Positions 54,317-63,603 of a stretch of DNA of 64,000 nt are shown piece after piece. The first letter of the stretch is position 1. Each line of letters starts with the position of its first letter. The notes beneath the pieces are model-generated. The model did not search any database. It saw nothing but the letters and a program-made list of their open reading frames with translations, and was not told where the DNA came from. A program made the position numbers and the translations under genes. The stretch is from Acidovorax sp. (GTDB lineage Bacteria; Pseudomonadota; Gammaproteobacteria; Burkholderiales; Burkholderiaceae_C): assembly GCF_021287135.1 (NCBI RefSeq), contig NZ_JAJTBB010000031.1, forward strand, positions 1 to 64,000, in the 5' to 3' direction.

Positions 54317-55159
54317 ATGAACTCTCTCACCTGCTTTTCCCTCAGCATCACCGACCACGTGGCCCATCTGGTGCTGAACAAGCCCGAGGCCATGAACACC
54401 ATGCACCCCACGTTCTGGCGCGAGCTGGACCAGGTGCTGGCCCACCTGAACACCACGGGCGCTGCCCGCGCGCTGGTGGTGAGCAGCACGGGCAAGCATT
54501 TCAGCGCGGGCATGGCGCTGGAGACCTTTGGCGGTGCCATCACGCTGGACGACCGCAGCCCCGAAGGCCGCGCCGCCATCTTCGACCTGCTGACCGACAT
54601 GCAGGCCACCTTCACCCGCGTTGAAAGCCTGCGCATTCCCGTCATCATGGCCATCCACGGCGGCTGCATTGGCGGCGCGGTGGACCTGGTGACCACCGCC
54701 TGCGTGCGCTACGCCACGGCGGATGCCTTCTTCTGCATCCAGGAGATCAACATCGGCATGGTGGCCGACGTGGGCACGCTGCAGCGCCTGCCCAAGCTCA
54801 TCCCTCTGGGCGTGGTCAAGGAGCTGGCCTACACCGGCCGGCGCCTGGGCGCGGACAAGGCCCGGGAGCACGGCCTGGTCAACGCGGTGTTCGACACGCA
54901 GGAAGCCTGCGTCGCCGCCGCGCTGCAGTGCGCCAAAGAGATCGCATCCAAGCCGCCCGTGGCCATCTGGGGCACCAAGCAGGCCGTGAACTACGCCCGC
55001 GACCACAGCGTGGAAGACAGCCTGCGCCAGATGGGCTGGCTGCAAGGCGCCATCTGGAGCAACCGGCACGTGATGGAATCCGTCACGGCCATGAAGCAAA
55101 AGCGCGCAGGCGACTTCCCCGACCTGCCCGCGCTGCAGCGGTTCAGCGACCTGGGCTGA
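54317..55159 (+). CDS. crotonase family, dienoyl-CoA isomerase-like
   Basis: 280-residue enoyl-CoA hydratase/isomerase fold protein. The stretch IHGGCIGGAVDLVTTACVRY and QEINIGMVADVGTLQRLPKL closely resembles delta3,5-delta2,4-dienoyl-CoA isomerase (ECH1 type). The three acidic catalytic residues of that enzyme (Asp in GGAVDLV, Glu in QEINIG, Asp in VADVG) are all present. The oxyanion-hole region is SSTGKHFSAGMALE. Role: isomerising double bonds during beta-oxidation of unsaturated acids. A plain enoyl-CoA hydratase is the alternative. Confidence 0.82.
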   Translation: MNSLTCFSLSITDHVAHLVLNKPEAMNTMHPTFWRELDQVLAHLNTTGAARALVVSSTGKHFSAGMALETFGGAITLDDRSPEGRAAIFDLLTDMQATFTRVESLRIPVIMAIHGGCIGGAVDLVTTACVRYATADAFFCIQEINIGMVADVGTLQRLPKLIPLGVVKELAYTGRRLGADKAREHGLVNAVFDTQEACVAAALQCAKEIASKPPVAIWGTKQAVNYARDHSVEDSLRQMGWLQGAIWSNRHVMESVTAMKQKRAGDFPDLPALQRFSDLG

Positions 55160-55229
55160 CACGCGAGGGACCCCGGGCCGTTCAGGCGGGGCGCCTGCCG
55201 AGGCCACACGCCCCGCCCCCCCGCCGCCC

Positions 55230-55252
55230 GTTCGGGCTGAGCCTGTCGAAGC
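55230..55252. repeat. REP-type sequence, single arm
   Basis: GTTCGGGCTGAGCCTGTCGA plus AGC, the GCTGAGC-TGTCGAAG sequence widespread in beta-proteobacteria. Only one arm is present here. Confidence 0.7.
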
Positions 55253-55292
55253 CGGGGCGCAGAGGAAGCCCCGAGCCCTTGGAGACCCCCTC

Positions 55293-55359
55293 ACCATCAA
55301 AATTCATAGCTGCCCGCGCTTTCTCCGTAAGCGCTGGCGGCCCTTTTTGCTCAAAAAGG
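55293..55359. repeat. dispersed AGCGCT-core inverted repeat, copy 8
   Basis: CATCAAAATTCATAGCTGCC, CGCGCTTTCTCCGTAAGCGC, TGGCGGCCCTTTTTGCTCAA, upstream of the dehydratase gene; same orientation as copies 1 and 4. Confidence 0.75.
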
Positions 55360-55433
55360 CATGCTGGCGGGCTATCATGTGGCGCACCGGGGCACACCGC
55401 CGCTCCGCTTCAGCCATTCCAGAGGACGCCGCC

Positions 55434-56408
55434 ATGACCCTGCCCAGCCTCACCCCGCCCACCTTCGACGATGTGGCCGCCGCCGCCCATCGCCTGCACG
55501 GCATGGCGCACCGCACGCCCGTGCTGCGATCCACCAGTGCCGACGAAATGCTGGGCGCGCAGCTGTTCTTCAAGTGCGAGAACCTGCAGCGCACCGGCGC
55601 CTTCAAATTCCGCGGCGCCTTCAATGCGCTGGCCCAGTTCACCGACGAGCAGCGCGAACGCGGCGTGCTGGCGTTTTCGGCCGGCAACCATGCGCAGGCC
55701 ATTGCCCTGTCGGCGCGGCTGCTGGACATGCCCGCCCTGATCGTCATGCCCGAGGACGCTCCCGCCTCCAAGATGGCCGCCACGCGCGAGTACGGCGCCC
55801 AGGTGGTCACTTACAACCGCTACACCGAAGACCGCGAGGCCATCAGCCGCCGCCTGGCACTGGAGCGCGGCATGACGCTGGTGCCGCCGTTTGACCACCC
55901 GCACGTCATCGCGGGCCAGGGCACCTCGGCCCTGGAGTTCTTTGAAGACGTTCCCGACCTCGACTACCTCTTCGTCTGCGTGGGCGGCGGCGGCCTGCTG
56001 GCCGGCAGCCTGCTGGCCGCCGAGGCGCGCGCGCCCCAATGCCGCGTGGTGGGCGTGGAGCCCGCCGCGGGTAACGACGGGCAGCAGTCGGTGCGCGCCG
56101 GCCATGTGGTGCGCATTCCCACGCCGCACACCATTGCCGACGGCGCGCAAACGCAGGCGCTGGGCGACCTCACGTTTCCCATCATCCAGCGCCTGGCCGA
56201 CGACATGGTCACCGCCACCGATGAAGCGCTGGTCGAGGCGCTGCGCTTCTTTGCCGAGCGCATGAAGATCGTGGTCGAGCCCACCGGCGCATTGGCGTTT
56301 GCCGGCGCCCGGCACGGCACCGTGGACGTGCGCGGCGCCCGCGTGGGCATCATGATCAGCGGCGGCAACGTAGACCTGTCGCGCTACGCGCGCTTTCTGG
56401 CAGACTAG
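55434..56408 (+). CDS. PLP-dependent threonine/serine dehydratase-like enzyme
   Basis: 324-residue fold-type II enzyme without an ACT regulatory domain, so it belongs with catabolic threonine dehydratase, serine racemase or threo-3-hydroxyaspartate ammonia-lyase. PLP lysine in GAFKFRGAFNAL; phosphate-binding glycines in VCVGGGGLLAGSLLAAEARA; FSAGNHAQAIALSA matches the family Asn-His motif. The ATG at 55434 follows AGAGGAC; the upstream frame crosses a repeat. Exact substrate is open. Confidence 0.85.
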   Translation: MTLPSLTPPTFDDVAAAAHRLHGMAHRTPVLRSTSADEMLGAQLFFKCENLQRTGAFKFRGAFNALAQFTDEQRERGVLAFSAGNHAQAIALSARLLDMPALIVMPEDAPASKMAATREYGAQVVTYNRYTEDREAISRRLALERGMTLVPPFDHPHVIAGQGTSALEFFEDVPDLDYLFVCVGGGGLLAGSLLAAEARAPQCRVVGVEPAAGNDGQQSVRAGHVVRIPTPHTIADGAQTQALGDLTFPIIQRLADDMVTATDEALVEALRFFAERMKIVVEPTGALAFAGARHGTVDVRGARVGIMISGGNVDLSRYARFLAD

Positions 56409-56486
56409 CCCCCATTCAAAGTTTTACCGTCTGGTGCAGCCCGAGCCTTCCCCTCGCGCGCTGTGCCTGCATTTCCAGGCCCCCCC

Positions 56487-57116
<630 letters not shown>

Positions 57117-57141
57117 GCGCATGCGCTCCAGCGCCCCTGAC

Positions 57142-57178
57142 AGCCACCCCGGCGGCCTGCCGCCTGAGGTGGCTTTTT
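57142..57178 (+). terminator. terminator after upp
   Basis: AGCCACC (57142-57148) and GGTGGCT (57168-57174), with an inner GGCGG/CCGCC stem, then TTTT. Confidence 0.8.
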
Positions 57179-57344
57179 CTTGCCCGGACCTTGTGGGCGC
57201 CACTTTTTTACCACTTGGTGGCTTTCCTCTGGCAGACTGGCCTGCCAGGGCACCACCCCGTTCTGCCCGCACCCTGGCGCACTCCTTGCTTGAACGTGCA
57301 AATCATTTTTCCGTTTTTGTTTGCTTGACCGAAGGACCCCCACC

Positions 57345-58355
57345 ATGACCACCCGCCGCATCTTCACCGGACGCTTGCTCTGCACCTCCATGGCCCTTTC
57401 TGCCGCACTGGGGCTGGCCCCCTCGCTGGCGTCGGCGCAGTCCAAGCTCAAGGTGGCGGCGGTGTACACGGTGCCGTTCGAGCAGCAGTGGGTCAGCCGC
57501 ATCCACAAGGCCCTCAAGGCCGCCGAAGCGCGCGGCGAGATCGAATACAAGGCCAGCGAAAACGTGAGCAATGCCGACTACGAACGCGTGATGCGCGAGT
57601 ACGCCACCGGCGGCAACCAGCTGATCCTGGGCGAGGCCTTTGCCGTGGAAGCCGCGGCCCGCAAGGTGGCCAAGGATTTCCCCAAGACTTCCTTCCTGCT
57701 CGGCTCGTCGGGCAAGCCGCAGGCGCCCAACTTCAGCGTGTTTGACAACTACATCCAGGAGCCCGCCTACCTGAGCGGCATGGTCGCGGGCGGCATGACC
57801 AAGACGAACAAGATCGGCATGGTGGGCGGCTTCCCCATCCCCGAGGTCAACCGCCTGATGCACGCCTTCATGGCGGGCGCCAAGGAGACGAACCCCAAGG
57901 TGGAGTTCACCATCACCTTCATCAACAGCTGGTTCGACCCGCCCAAGGCCAAGGAAGCCACCTTCGCCATGATCGACAAGGGCGCCGACGTGCTCTACGC
58001 CGAGCGCTTTGGCGTGAGCGACGCCGCCAAGGAGAAAGGCAAGCTCGCCATCGGCAACGTGATCAACACGCAGGAGCAGTACCCCGACACCGTGGTGGCA
58101 TCGGCCCTGTGGCACATGGAGCCCAGCATCGACCGCGCGCTCAAGCTGGTCAAGGAGGGCAAGTTCACCGCCGAGGACTACGGCCCGTATTCGATGATGA
58201 AGCACAAGGGCTCCGAACTGGCGCCGCTGGGCACGTTCGAGAAGAAGGTGCCGGCCGACATCGTGGCCAAGGTCAAGGCCAAGGAAGCCGACATCCTGGC
58301 CGGCAAGTTCACCGTCAAGGTGGACGACAGCCAGCCCAAGTCCACGGCCAAGTAA
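57345..58355 (+). CDS. BMP-family ABC transporter substrate-binding protein
   Basis: Periplasmic or membrane-bound receptor (336 aa) of the BmpA/PnrA family, which binds purine nucleosides in studied members. Signal peptide ends near ASAQ (about residue 32); the mature part starts KLKVAAVYTVPFEQQWVSRI. Other features: GGNQLILGEAFAVEAAARKV, KIGMVGGFPIPEVNRLMHAF. No lipobox is seen, so it is predicted soluble. The ATG at 57345 follows AAGGACC. Start of the importer cluster, with ATPase and permeases 1.4-5 kb downstream. Confidence 0.9.
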   Translation: MTTRRIFTGRLLCTSMALSAALGLAPSLASAQSKLKVAAVYTVPFEQQWVSRIHKALKAAEARGEIEYKASENVSNADYERVMREYATGGNQLILGEAFAVEAAARKVAKDFPKTSFLLGSSGKPQAPNFSVFDNYIQEPAYLSGMVAGGMTKTNKIGMVGGFPIPEVNRLMHAFMAGAKETNPKVEFTITFINSWFDPPKAKEATFAMIDKGADVLYAERFGVSDAAKEKGKLAIGNVINTQEQYPDTVVASALWHMEPSIDRALKLVKEGKFTAEDYGPYSMMKHKGSELAPLGTFEKKVPADIVAKVKAKEADILAGKFTVKVDDSQPKSTAK

Positions 58356-58405
58356 GCACAGCGTGCGGCGGGCGCCCTGCCCGCTTGCCATTTCTATTGC
58401 GTGAA

Positions 58406-58436
58406 CAGGCCACCCCCTCAACGCAGTGGCCTGTTT
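58406..58436 (+). terminator. terminator or attenuator between the BMP protein and nucleosidase genes
   Basis: CAGGCCAC (58406-58413) and GTGGCCTG (58426-58433) form a perfect 8-bp stem followed by TTT. It may let the abundant binding protein be made in excess of downstream products. Confidence 0.55.
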
Positions 58437-58475
58437 GCTGGACGCCCACCGGAATGAACCGCTGACACGGCCCCC

Positions 58476-59441
58476 ATGACCTCACTCACCGCTGCAAAAG
58501 CCTCGCTGGCGACCCGCTGTTCACGTCTTATGGGCGCTCTGGCCCTGGCTGCCGTGGTCGCAGGCTGCGCCGCCACCGCGCCTGGCAAGACGGCCGTGCG
58601 GCTGGACGACACACCCCGCATCGCCGTCATCTCCGCCTTCGCGCCCGAGCTGACCGTGCTGCTGCCCCAGGTTCAGCAGCCCGCCAGGCACAACATCAAC
58701 GGCGTGGAGTTCACCACCGGCACGCTGGAGGGCAAGCCCGTGGTGGTCTTCCTCTCGGGCATCAGCATGACCAACGCGGCCATGAACACGCAGCTGGTGC
58801 TGGACCGCTTCAATGTCAGCCACGTGGTCTTCAGCGGCATCGCGGGCGGCGTGAACCCCGGCCTGCACATTGGGGACGTGACGGTGCCCGCCCAGTGGGG
58901 CCAGTACCTGGAATGGCTGATGGCGCGCGAGGACCAGCCCGGCCAGTACAGCGCCCCCGCGTGGATGAAAAGCGAGCTGACCCTGCCCGCCTTCGGCATG
59001 ATGCACCCGCGCCCGGTGGAGGTGCGCTCGGCCGCCCAGCCGCAGCTCACCAAGAAATTCTGGTTCGAGGCCGACCCCAAGATGCTGGCCACCGCCCGCA
59101 GCCTGCAGAACGTGGGCCTGGAGCACTGCTTGGCCGCCACCTGCCTGAAGCAGCGCCCGCAGCTGGTGGTGGGCGGCAACGGCGTGTCGGGCCAGGCCTT
59201 TGTGGACAACAAGGCCTTCCGCGAATACGCGTTCAAGACCTTCGAGGCCAACGTGCTCGACATGGAAACCGCCGCCACCGCCATGGTGGCGCACAGCAAC
59301 GGCGTGCCGTACATCGCGTTCCGCTCGCTGAGCGACCTGGCGGGCGGCGGCGAGGGAGAGAACGAAATGGGCACCTTCATGGGGCTGGCTGCGGCCAATT
59401 CGGCCAAGGTGCTGCGGGCGTTCCTGGCCGCGTGGAAATGA
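58476..59441 (+). CDS. lipoprotein nucleoside phosphorylase/nucleosidase (MTA/SAH nucleosidase-like)
   Basis: 321 residues. N-terminal lipoprotein signal with lipobox VVAGC (Cys31), so it is predicted to be lipid-anchored outside the cytoplasm. The PNP/UDP-phosphorylase core follows: IAVISAFAPELTVLLPQ, VVFSGIAGGVNPGLHIGDVT, NVLDMETAATAMVAHSNGVP and FRSLSDLAGG, as in MTA/SAH nucleosidases. It carries a longer middle segment (about residues 150-240) than bacterial Pfs. Substrate unproven. Placed inside the nucleoside ABC cluster. Confidence 0.82.
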   Translation: MTSLTAAKASLATRCSRLMGALALAAVVAGCAATAPGKTAVRLDDTPRIAVISAFAPELTVLLPQVQQPARHNINGVEFTTGTLEGKPVVVFLSGISMTNAAMNTQLVLDRFNVSHVVFSGIAGGVNPGLHIGDVTVPAQWGQYLEWLMAREDQPGQYSAPAWMKSELTLPAFGMMHPRPVEVRSAAQPQLTKKFWFEADPKMLATARSLQNVGLEHCLAATCLKQRPQLVVGGNGVSGQAFVDNKAFREYAFKTFEANVLDMETAATAMVAHSNGVPYIAFRSLSDLAGGGEGENEMGTFMGLAAANSAKVLRAFLAAWK

Positions 59442-59481
59442 GCGTGATGACGCCGCAACGGACTTGGACGTGCGCAACGAC

Positions 59482-59600
59482 CCCCTCCCCCCTCGCGGGG
59501 GAGGGGTTGGGGAGAGGGGGTGCGTGGAAACCAGCGCAGTGCCTGACCTTAGTGCAGAGCCCCCTCTCCCCCACCCTCTCCCGCGAGGGGAGAGGGAGTG
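59482..59600. repeat. 119-bp direct repeat, copy 1
   Basis: Starts CCCCTCCCCCCTCGCGGGGG and ends GGGGAGAGGGAGTG. Both ends are themselves G/C-rich palindromes of the CCCTCTCCC-GCGAGGGG type. Nearly identical to copy 2, 162 bp downstream. The 362-bp gap 59442-59803 holds no gene, only these repeats. Confidence 0.85.
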
Positions 59601-59643
59601 CTGGGCCACTGCAGACAGCGAGGAGTGCGCTACGCCCCCATAG

Positions 59644-59762
59644 CCCCTCCCCCCTCGCGGGGGAGAGGTTGGGGAGAGGGGGTGCGTGGAAACCAGCGCA
59701 GTGCCTGACCTTAGTGCAGAGCCCCCTCTCCTCCGCCCTCTCCCGCGAGGGGAGAGGGAGTG
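59644..59762. repeat. 119-bp direct repeat, copy 2
   Basis: Same sequence as 59482-59600 with only a few substitutions (for example GAGAGG for GAGGGG). Lies 42 bp before the ATPase start. Confidence 0.85.
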
Positions 59763-59803
59763 ACAGCCGATGGTCGGCAGTGCGCGGCTGATGGACCGCT
59801 GAT

Positions 59804-61351
59804 ATGTCCAACGTACTGCGCCTGTCGGGCATCACCAAACGCTTCGGCAAGCTCGTCGCCAACGACCACATCAGCCTGACCCTGGCCCGTGGCGAGGTGC
59901 TGGCCCTGCTGGGTGAGAACGGCGCGGGCAAGTCCACGCTGATGTCCATCCTGTTCGGGCACTACGTGGCCGACGAAGGCAGCATCGAGGTCTTCGGCCA
60001 GCCCCTGCCGCCCGGCCAGCCGCGTGCGGCGCTGGCGGCGGGCATTGGCATGGTGCACCAGCACTTCACGCTGGCCGACAACCTGACGGTGCTGGACAAC
60101 GTGCTGCTGGGCAGCGAGCCGCTGTGGCAGCCCTTCTCGCGCCGCGGCGAGGCACGCGCCAGGCTGCTGGCCGTGTCGCAGCAGTTCGGCCTGCCCGTCA
60201 GCCCCGATGCGAAGGTCGGCAGCCTGTCGGTGGGCGAGCGCCAGCGCGTGGAAATCCTGAAAGCGCTCTACCGGGGCGCCCGCATCCTCATCCTGGACGA
60301 ACCCACCGCCGTGCTCACCCCGCAGGAGAGCGAGGCGCTGTTCGGCACCCTGGCGCAGATGGTGGCGCAGGGCCTGTCCATCATCTTCATCAGCCACAAG
60401 CTGGGCGAGGTGCTGCGCGTATCGCACCGCGTGGCCGTGCTGCGCCAGGGCAAGCTGGTGGCCGAGGCGCCCGCGCAGGGCGCCACGCAAGGGCAGCTCG
60501 CGCAGTGGATGGTGGGCCACGCCATCGAAGCCGCCGAGCGCCGCCCCGCGCAGAACGTGGGCGAGCCCGTCTGCACGCTCAGCCACGTGAGCACCGCGCC
60601 CACGGGGCGCGATCGGCTGCACGACGTCTCCCTCACCCTGCGCGCCGGCGAGATCGTGGCGATCGCGGGCGTCAGCGGCAACGGCCAGGTGGCGCTGGCC
60701 GACCTGCTGTGCGGCACACGCCCAGCCACCGCGGGTGAGGTCACGTTGCGGGGCGCCCCCCTGCAGCCCCGCCCTGCCTGGCTGGTGGGCCAGGGCGTGG
60801 CCCGCATCCCCGAAGACCGCCACGCCGTGGGCGTGGTGGGCGACCTGCCTGTGTGGGAGAACGCGGTGTCCGAGCGCCTGCGCGGCCCCTGGTTTGCGCA
60901 CCCGTGGTTCCGCGCCTTCTGGGTCAAGCGCCGCGCCGCCCGCCAGCATGCGCAGCGCGTGGCCGAGACCTTTGACGTGCGCGGCGGCGGGGCCGATGCG
61001 CCGGCGCGATCGCTGTCGGGCGGCAACATGCAAAAGCTCATCCTGGGGCGGGCGCTGATGCCGCCGCAGGATGCCGATGGCGCGCACGCTGCACCTCCGC
61101 AGCTCATCATCGCGCACCAACCCACCTGGGGCCTGGACATTGGCGCGGTGATGTTTGTGCAGCAGCAGCTCATCAATGCACGCGATGCTGGAGCCGCCGT
61201 GCTGCTGATCTCCGACGACCTGGACGAAGTGCTGGCGCTGGGCGACCGCGTGGCAGTGATGCACGACGGGCAACTGAGCGAGGCGCGACGCGCTGAAGAC
61301 TGGACGCGCGAAGCCATCGGCCTGGCGATGGCGGGCGCTGTTCATGAGTGA
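59804..61351 (+). CDS. ABC transporter ATP-binding protein (nucleoside importer)
   Basis: 515-residue tandem ATPase with two nucleotide-binding domains, the arrangement of sugar and BMP-type nucleoside importers. First domain: LLGENGAGKSTLMSILFGH (Walker A), LSVGERQRVEILKALYRG (signature), ILILDEPTAVLTPQE (Walker B). Second domain: SLSGGNMQKLILGRAL with a degenerate Walker A (VSGNGQVALADLL) and IAHQPTWGLDIGAV, as is usual in this family. Pairs with the two permeases downstream. Confidence 0.92.
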   Translation: MSNVLRLSGITKRFGKLVANDHISLTLARGEVLALLGENGAGKSTLMSILFGHYVADEGSIEVFGQPLPPGQPRAALAAGIGMVHQHFTLADNLTVLDNVLLGSEPLWQPFSRRGEARARLLAVSQQFGLPVSPDAKVGSLSVGERQRVEILKALYRGARILILDEPTAVLTPQESEALFGTLAQMVAQGLSIIFISHKLGEVLRVSHRVAVLRQGKLVAEAPAQGATQGQLAQWMVGHAIEAAERRPAQNVGEPVCTLSHVSTAPTGRDRLHDVSLTLRAGEIVAIAGVSGNGQVALADLLCGTRPATAGEVTLRGAPLQPRPAWLVGQGVARIPEDRHAVGVVGDLPVWENAVSERLRGPWFAHPWFRAFWVKRRAARQHAQRVAETFDVRGGGADAPARSLSGGNMQKLILGRALMPPQDADGAHAAPPQLIIAHQPTWGLDIGAVMFVQQQLINARDAGAAVLLISDDLDEVLALGDRVAVMHDGQLSEARRAEDWTREAIGLAMAGAVHE

Positions 61352-61377
61352 GCCATGGACCGCCGTCTCCCCCAACT

Positions 61378-61433
61378 GTTCGGGCTGAGCGTGTCGAAGC
61401 CTTGCGCGGCGCTTCGACAAGCTCAGCGTGAAC
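61378..61433. repeat. REP-type inverted pair
   Basis: GTTCGGGCTGAGCGTGTCGA plus AGC (61378-61400) faces its inverted copy at 61411-61433 (20 of 23 matching), with a 10-bp loop. Lies between the ATPase and first permease genes and could form an mRNA hairpin. Confidence 0.85.
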
Positions 61434-61469
61434 GGATTTAGAGAAGCCACACAACAACAACGATCCTTC

Positions 61470-62531
61470 ATGAGACTCGAAAAACGCAACCACACCTCCC
61501 CCGCCGCCTACGTGCTGGCGCCGGTGGGGGCTGTGGCCTTCACGTTGCTCATCAGCGCCCTGCTGGTGCTGTGGGCTGGCGCGCCCGTGGGGCAGACCTA
61601 TGCACTGCTGCTGCAAGGCGCCTTTGGCTCGGTGTTTGCGCTGACCGAAACCCTCACCCGCGCCACGCCGCTGATCCTGACCGGGCTGGCGGCCGCCGTG
61701 GCCTTCCGCGCGCGGCTGTTCAACATCGGGGCCGAGGGGCAGCTCTACGCCGGGGCGCTGGCCGCCGTGGCCGTGGGCGGCATGCATGGGGGCACGGGGC
61801 TGGAATGGTCGCCGTATGTGCTCTTTCCGCTGATGATGCTGGCGGCCGCACTGGCGGGCGCCGCGCTGCTGCTGGGCCCGGCGCTGATGAAGGCGCGGCT
61901 GGGGGTGGACGAGGTGGTCACCACGCTGCTGCTCAACTTCATCATGCTGCTGCTCGTTTCGGCCCTGCTCGACGGGCCGATGAAAGACCCGCTCTCCATG
62001 GGCTGGCCGCAGAGTGTGGCGCTGCAGGGCGACCTGGAACTCTCCAAGCTGGTGCCGCAGACGCGGCTGCACACGGGCCTGCTGTGGGCCGTGTCGCTGG
62101 CGGTGATGCTGTGGGCGCTGCTGGCGCGCACGGTGCCGGGCTTTGACATCCGCGCCGCCGGCGCCAATGCGCGGGCGGCGGCCTTTGCGGGCGTGCCCAT
62201 CACCCGCACGGTGGTGCTGGTGGCCCTGCTCTCCGGCGGGCTGGCCGGGCTGGCCGGCGCCATTGAGGTGGCGGGCCGCACCAGCTATGTGACGCTCGAC
62301 ATGTCGCCCGGCTACGGCTACAGCGGCATCGTGATCGCCATGCTGGCCGGGCTGCACCCGCTGGGCGTGATCGCGGCGGGCACCTTTGTGGCGGGCGTGC
62401 TGGTGGGGGCCGACAGCATGAGCCGTGCGGTGGGCGTGCCCACCTACATCGCGGATGTGATCGTGGCGACATCGCTGATTGCGGTGCTGGTGGCCGGGCT
62501 GCTCACCCAATACCGCGTGCGCTGGAAGTGA
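61470..62531 (+). CDS. ABC transporter permease (BPD_transp_2, nucleoside importer)
   Basis: 353-residue inner-membrane permease with about nine spans. LFNIGAEGQLYAGALAAVAV is the conserved loop that contacts the ATPase family. Others: LGVDEVVTTLLLNFIMLLLV, FAGVPITRTVVLVALLSGGL, GYGYSGIVIAMLAGLHPLG. The ATG at 61470 gives MRLEKRNHTSPAAYVLAPVG, a family-like start; the upstream frame runs out of the repeat. Forms a heterodimer with the next permease. Confidence 0.9.
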   Translation: MRLEKRNHTSPAAYVLAPVGAVAFTLLISALLVLWAGAPVGQTYALLLQGAFGSVFALTETLTRATPLILTGLAAAVAFRARLFNIGAEGQLYAGALAAVAVGGMHGGTGLEWSPYVLFPLMMLAAALAGAALLLGPALMKARLGVDEVVTTLLLNFIMLLLVSALLDGPMKDPLSMGWPQSVALQGDLELSKLVPQTRLHTGLLWAVSLAVMLWALLARTVPGFDIRAAGANARAAAFAGVPITRTVVLVALLSGGLAGLAGAIEVAGRTSYVTLDMSPGYGYSGIVIAMLAGLHPLGVIAAGTFVAGVLVGADSMSRAVGVPTYIADVIVATSLIAVLVAGLLTQYRVRWK

Positions 62532-62557
62532 GGCAGCCATGACAAGCCGTGCACACC

Positions 62558-62627
62558 ATAATTTCAAGCCAAATCGGCCTTTAGCGCTAGTGAATAAAGC
62601 GCTAGCAGCTATCGAAATAGAAGCAAA
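62558..62627. repeat. dispersed AGCGCT-core inverted repeat, copy 9
   Basis: ATAATTTCAAGCCAAATCGG, CCTTTAGCGCTAGTGAATAA, AGCGCTAGCAGCTATCGAAA between the two permease genes; the arms AGCGCTA and AAGCGCTA are well kept. Confidence 0.75.
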
Positions 62628-62645
62628 ACTCCACGGAGCAGCCGC

Positions 62646-63569
62646 ATGACCGAACTGCTCGACATCCTCGCCAACCCCGCGTTCTGGATTGCCACGCTGC
62701 GCGTGGCCACCCCGCTCATCCTGGGCACGCTGGGGGTGCTGCTGTGTGAGCGCGCAGGCGTGCTCAACCTGGGCATTGAAGGGATCATGGTGGCCGGGGC
62801 CTTCACCGGCTGGCTCACGGTGTATGCCGGCCATGGGCTGTGGACGGGGGTGCTGGTGGCGGCGCTCACGGGCGCTGCCTTTGGCCTATTGCACGCTTGG
62901 CTCACCGTGGGCCTGGCGCTGTCGCAGCACGTGTCGGGGCTGGGCATCACGCTGCTGGCCACGGCGCTCAGCTATTACGGCTACCGCGTGAGCTTCCCCA
63001 AGGTGAACACGCCGCCCACCATCGAGCCCTTTGCGCCCATGGAATGGCTGGGCATTCCCATCCTGTCCGCACAGACGCCGCTCACGCTGCTGGCGCTGCT
63101 GCTGGTGCCGCTCTTGGCCTGGGTGCTGATGCGAACCCCGCTGGGCCTGGCCGTGCGCATGGTGGGCGAGAACCCGCAGGCCGCGGAGGGCCAGGGCATC
63201 TCGGTGGCGGCCACGCGCACGGGCGCCATCGTGGCAGGGTCGGCGGTGATGGGCGTGGCGGGGTCGTTCCTCACGCTGTCGGCCTTCAACGCGTTCTTCT
63301 TCAACATGATCAACGGCCGCGGCTGGATCTGCGTGGCGCTGGTGGTGTTTGCCTCATGGCGGCCGGGCAAGGCACTGCTGGGCGCCCTGCTCTTCGCCTT
63401 TTTCGATGCGCTGCAGCTGCGCCTGCAGCAGGCGGGCGACGCGTGGCTGCCGTACCAGGTGTATTTGATGCTGCCCTACCTGCTGTCCATCCTGGCGCTG
63501 GTGCTGGTGGCGCGCAAGGCGGCGTATCCGCAGGCGCTGATGAAGCCCTATCGCAAAGGGGAGCGGTGA
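62646..63569 (+). CDS. ABC transporter permease (BPD_transp_2, nucleoside importer)
   Basis: 307-residue second permease, about eight spans. Contains the motif CERAGVLNLGIEGIMVAGAF typical of the YufQ/NupC-type half, and GLAVRMVGENPQAAEGQGIS. Together with the BMP protein, tandem ATPase and first permease it completes an importer. The ATG follows ACGGAGCAGCC. Convergent with the VOC gene 35 bp on. Confidence 0.9.
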   Translation: MTELLDILANPAFWIATLRVATPLILGTLGVLLCERAGVLNLGIEGIMVAGAFTGWLTVYAGHGLWTGVLVAALTGAAFGLLHAWLTVGLALSQHVSGLGITLLATALSYYGYRVSFPKVNTPPTIEPFAPMEWLGIPILSAQTPLTLLALLLVPLLAWVLMRTPLGLAVRMVGENPQAAEGQGISVAATRTGAIVAGSAVMGVAGSFLTLSAFNAFFFNMINGRGWICVALVVFASWRPGKALLGALLFAFFDALQLRLQQAGDAWLPYQVYLMLPYLLSILALVLVARKAAYPQALMKPYRKGER

Positions 63570-63603
63570 CGCGGTGCGAACGAACCCGCCACGCCCGATT
63601 GCC

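Noticed and set aside
59482-59762. CRISPR array
   Set aside because: Only two units, 119 bp long with internal palindromes and no short regular spacers; no cas genes nearby.
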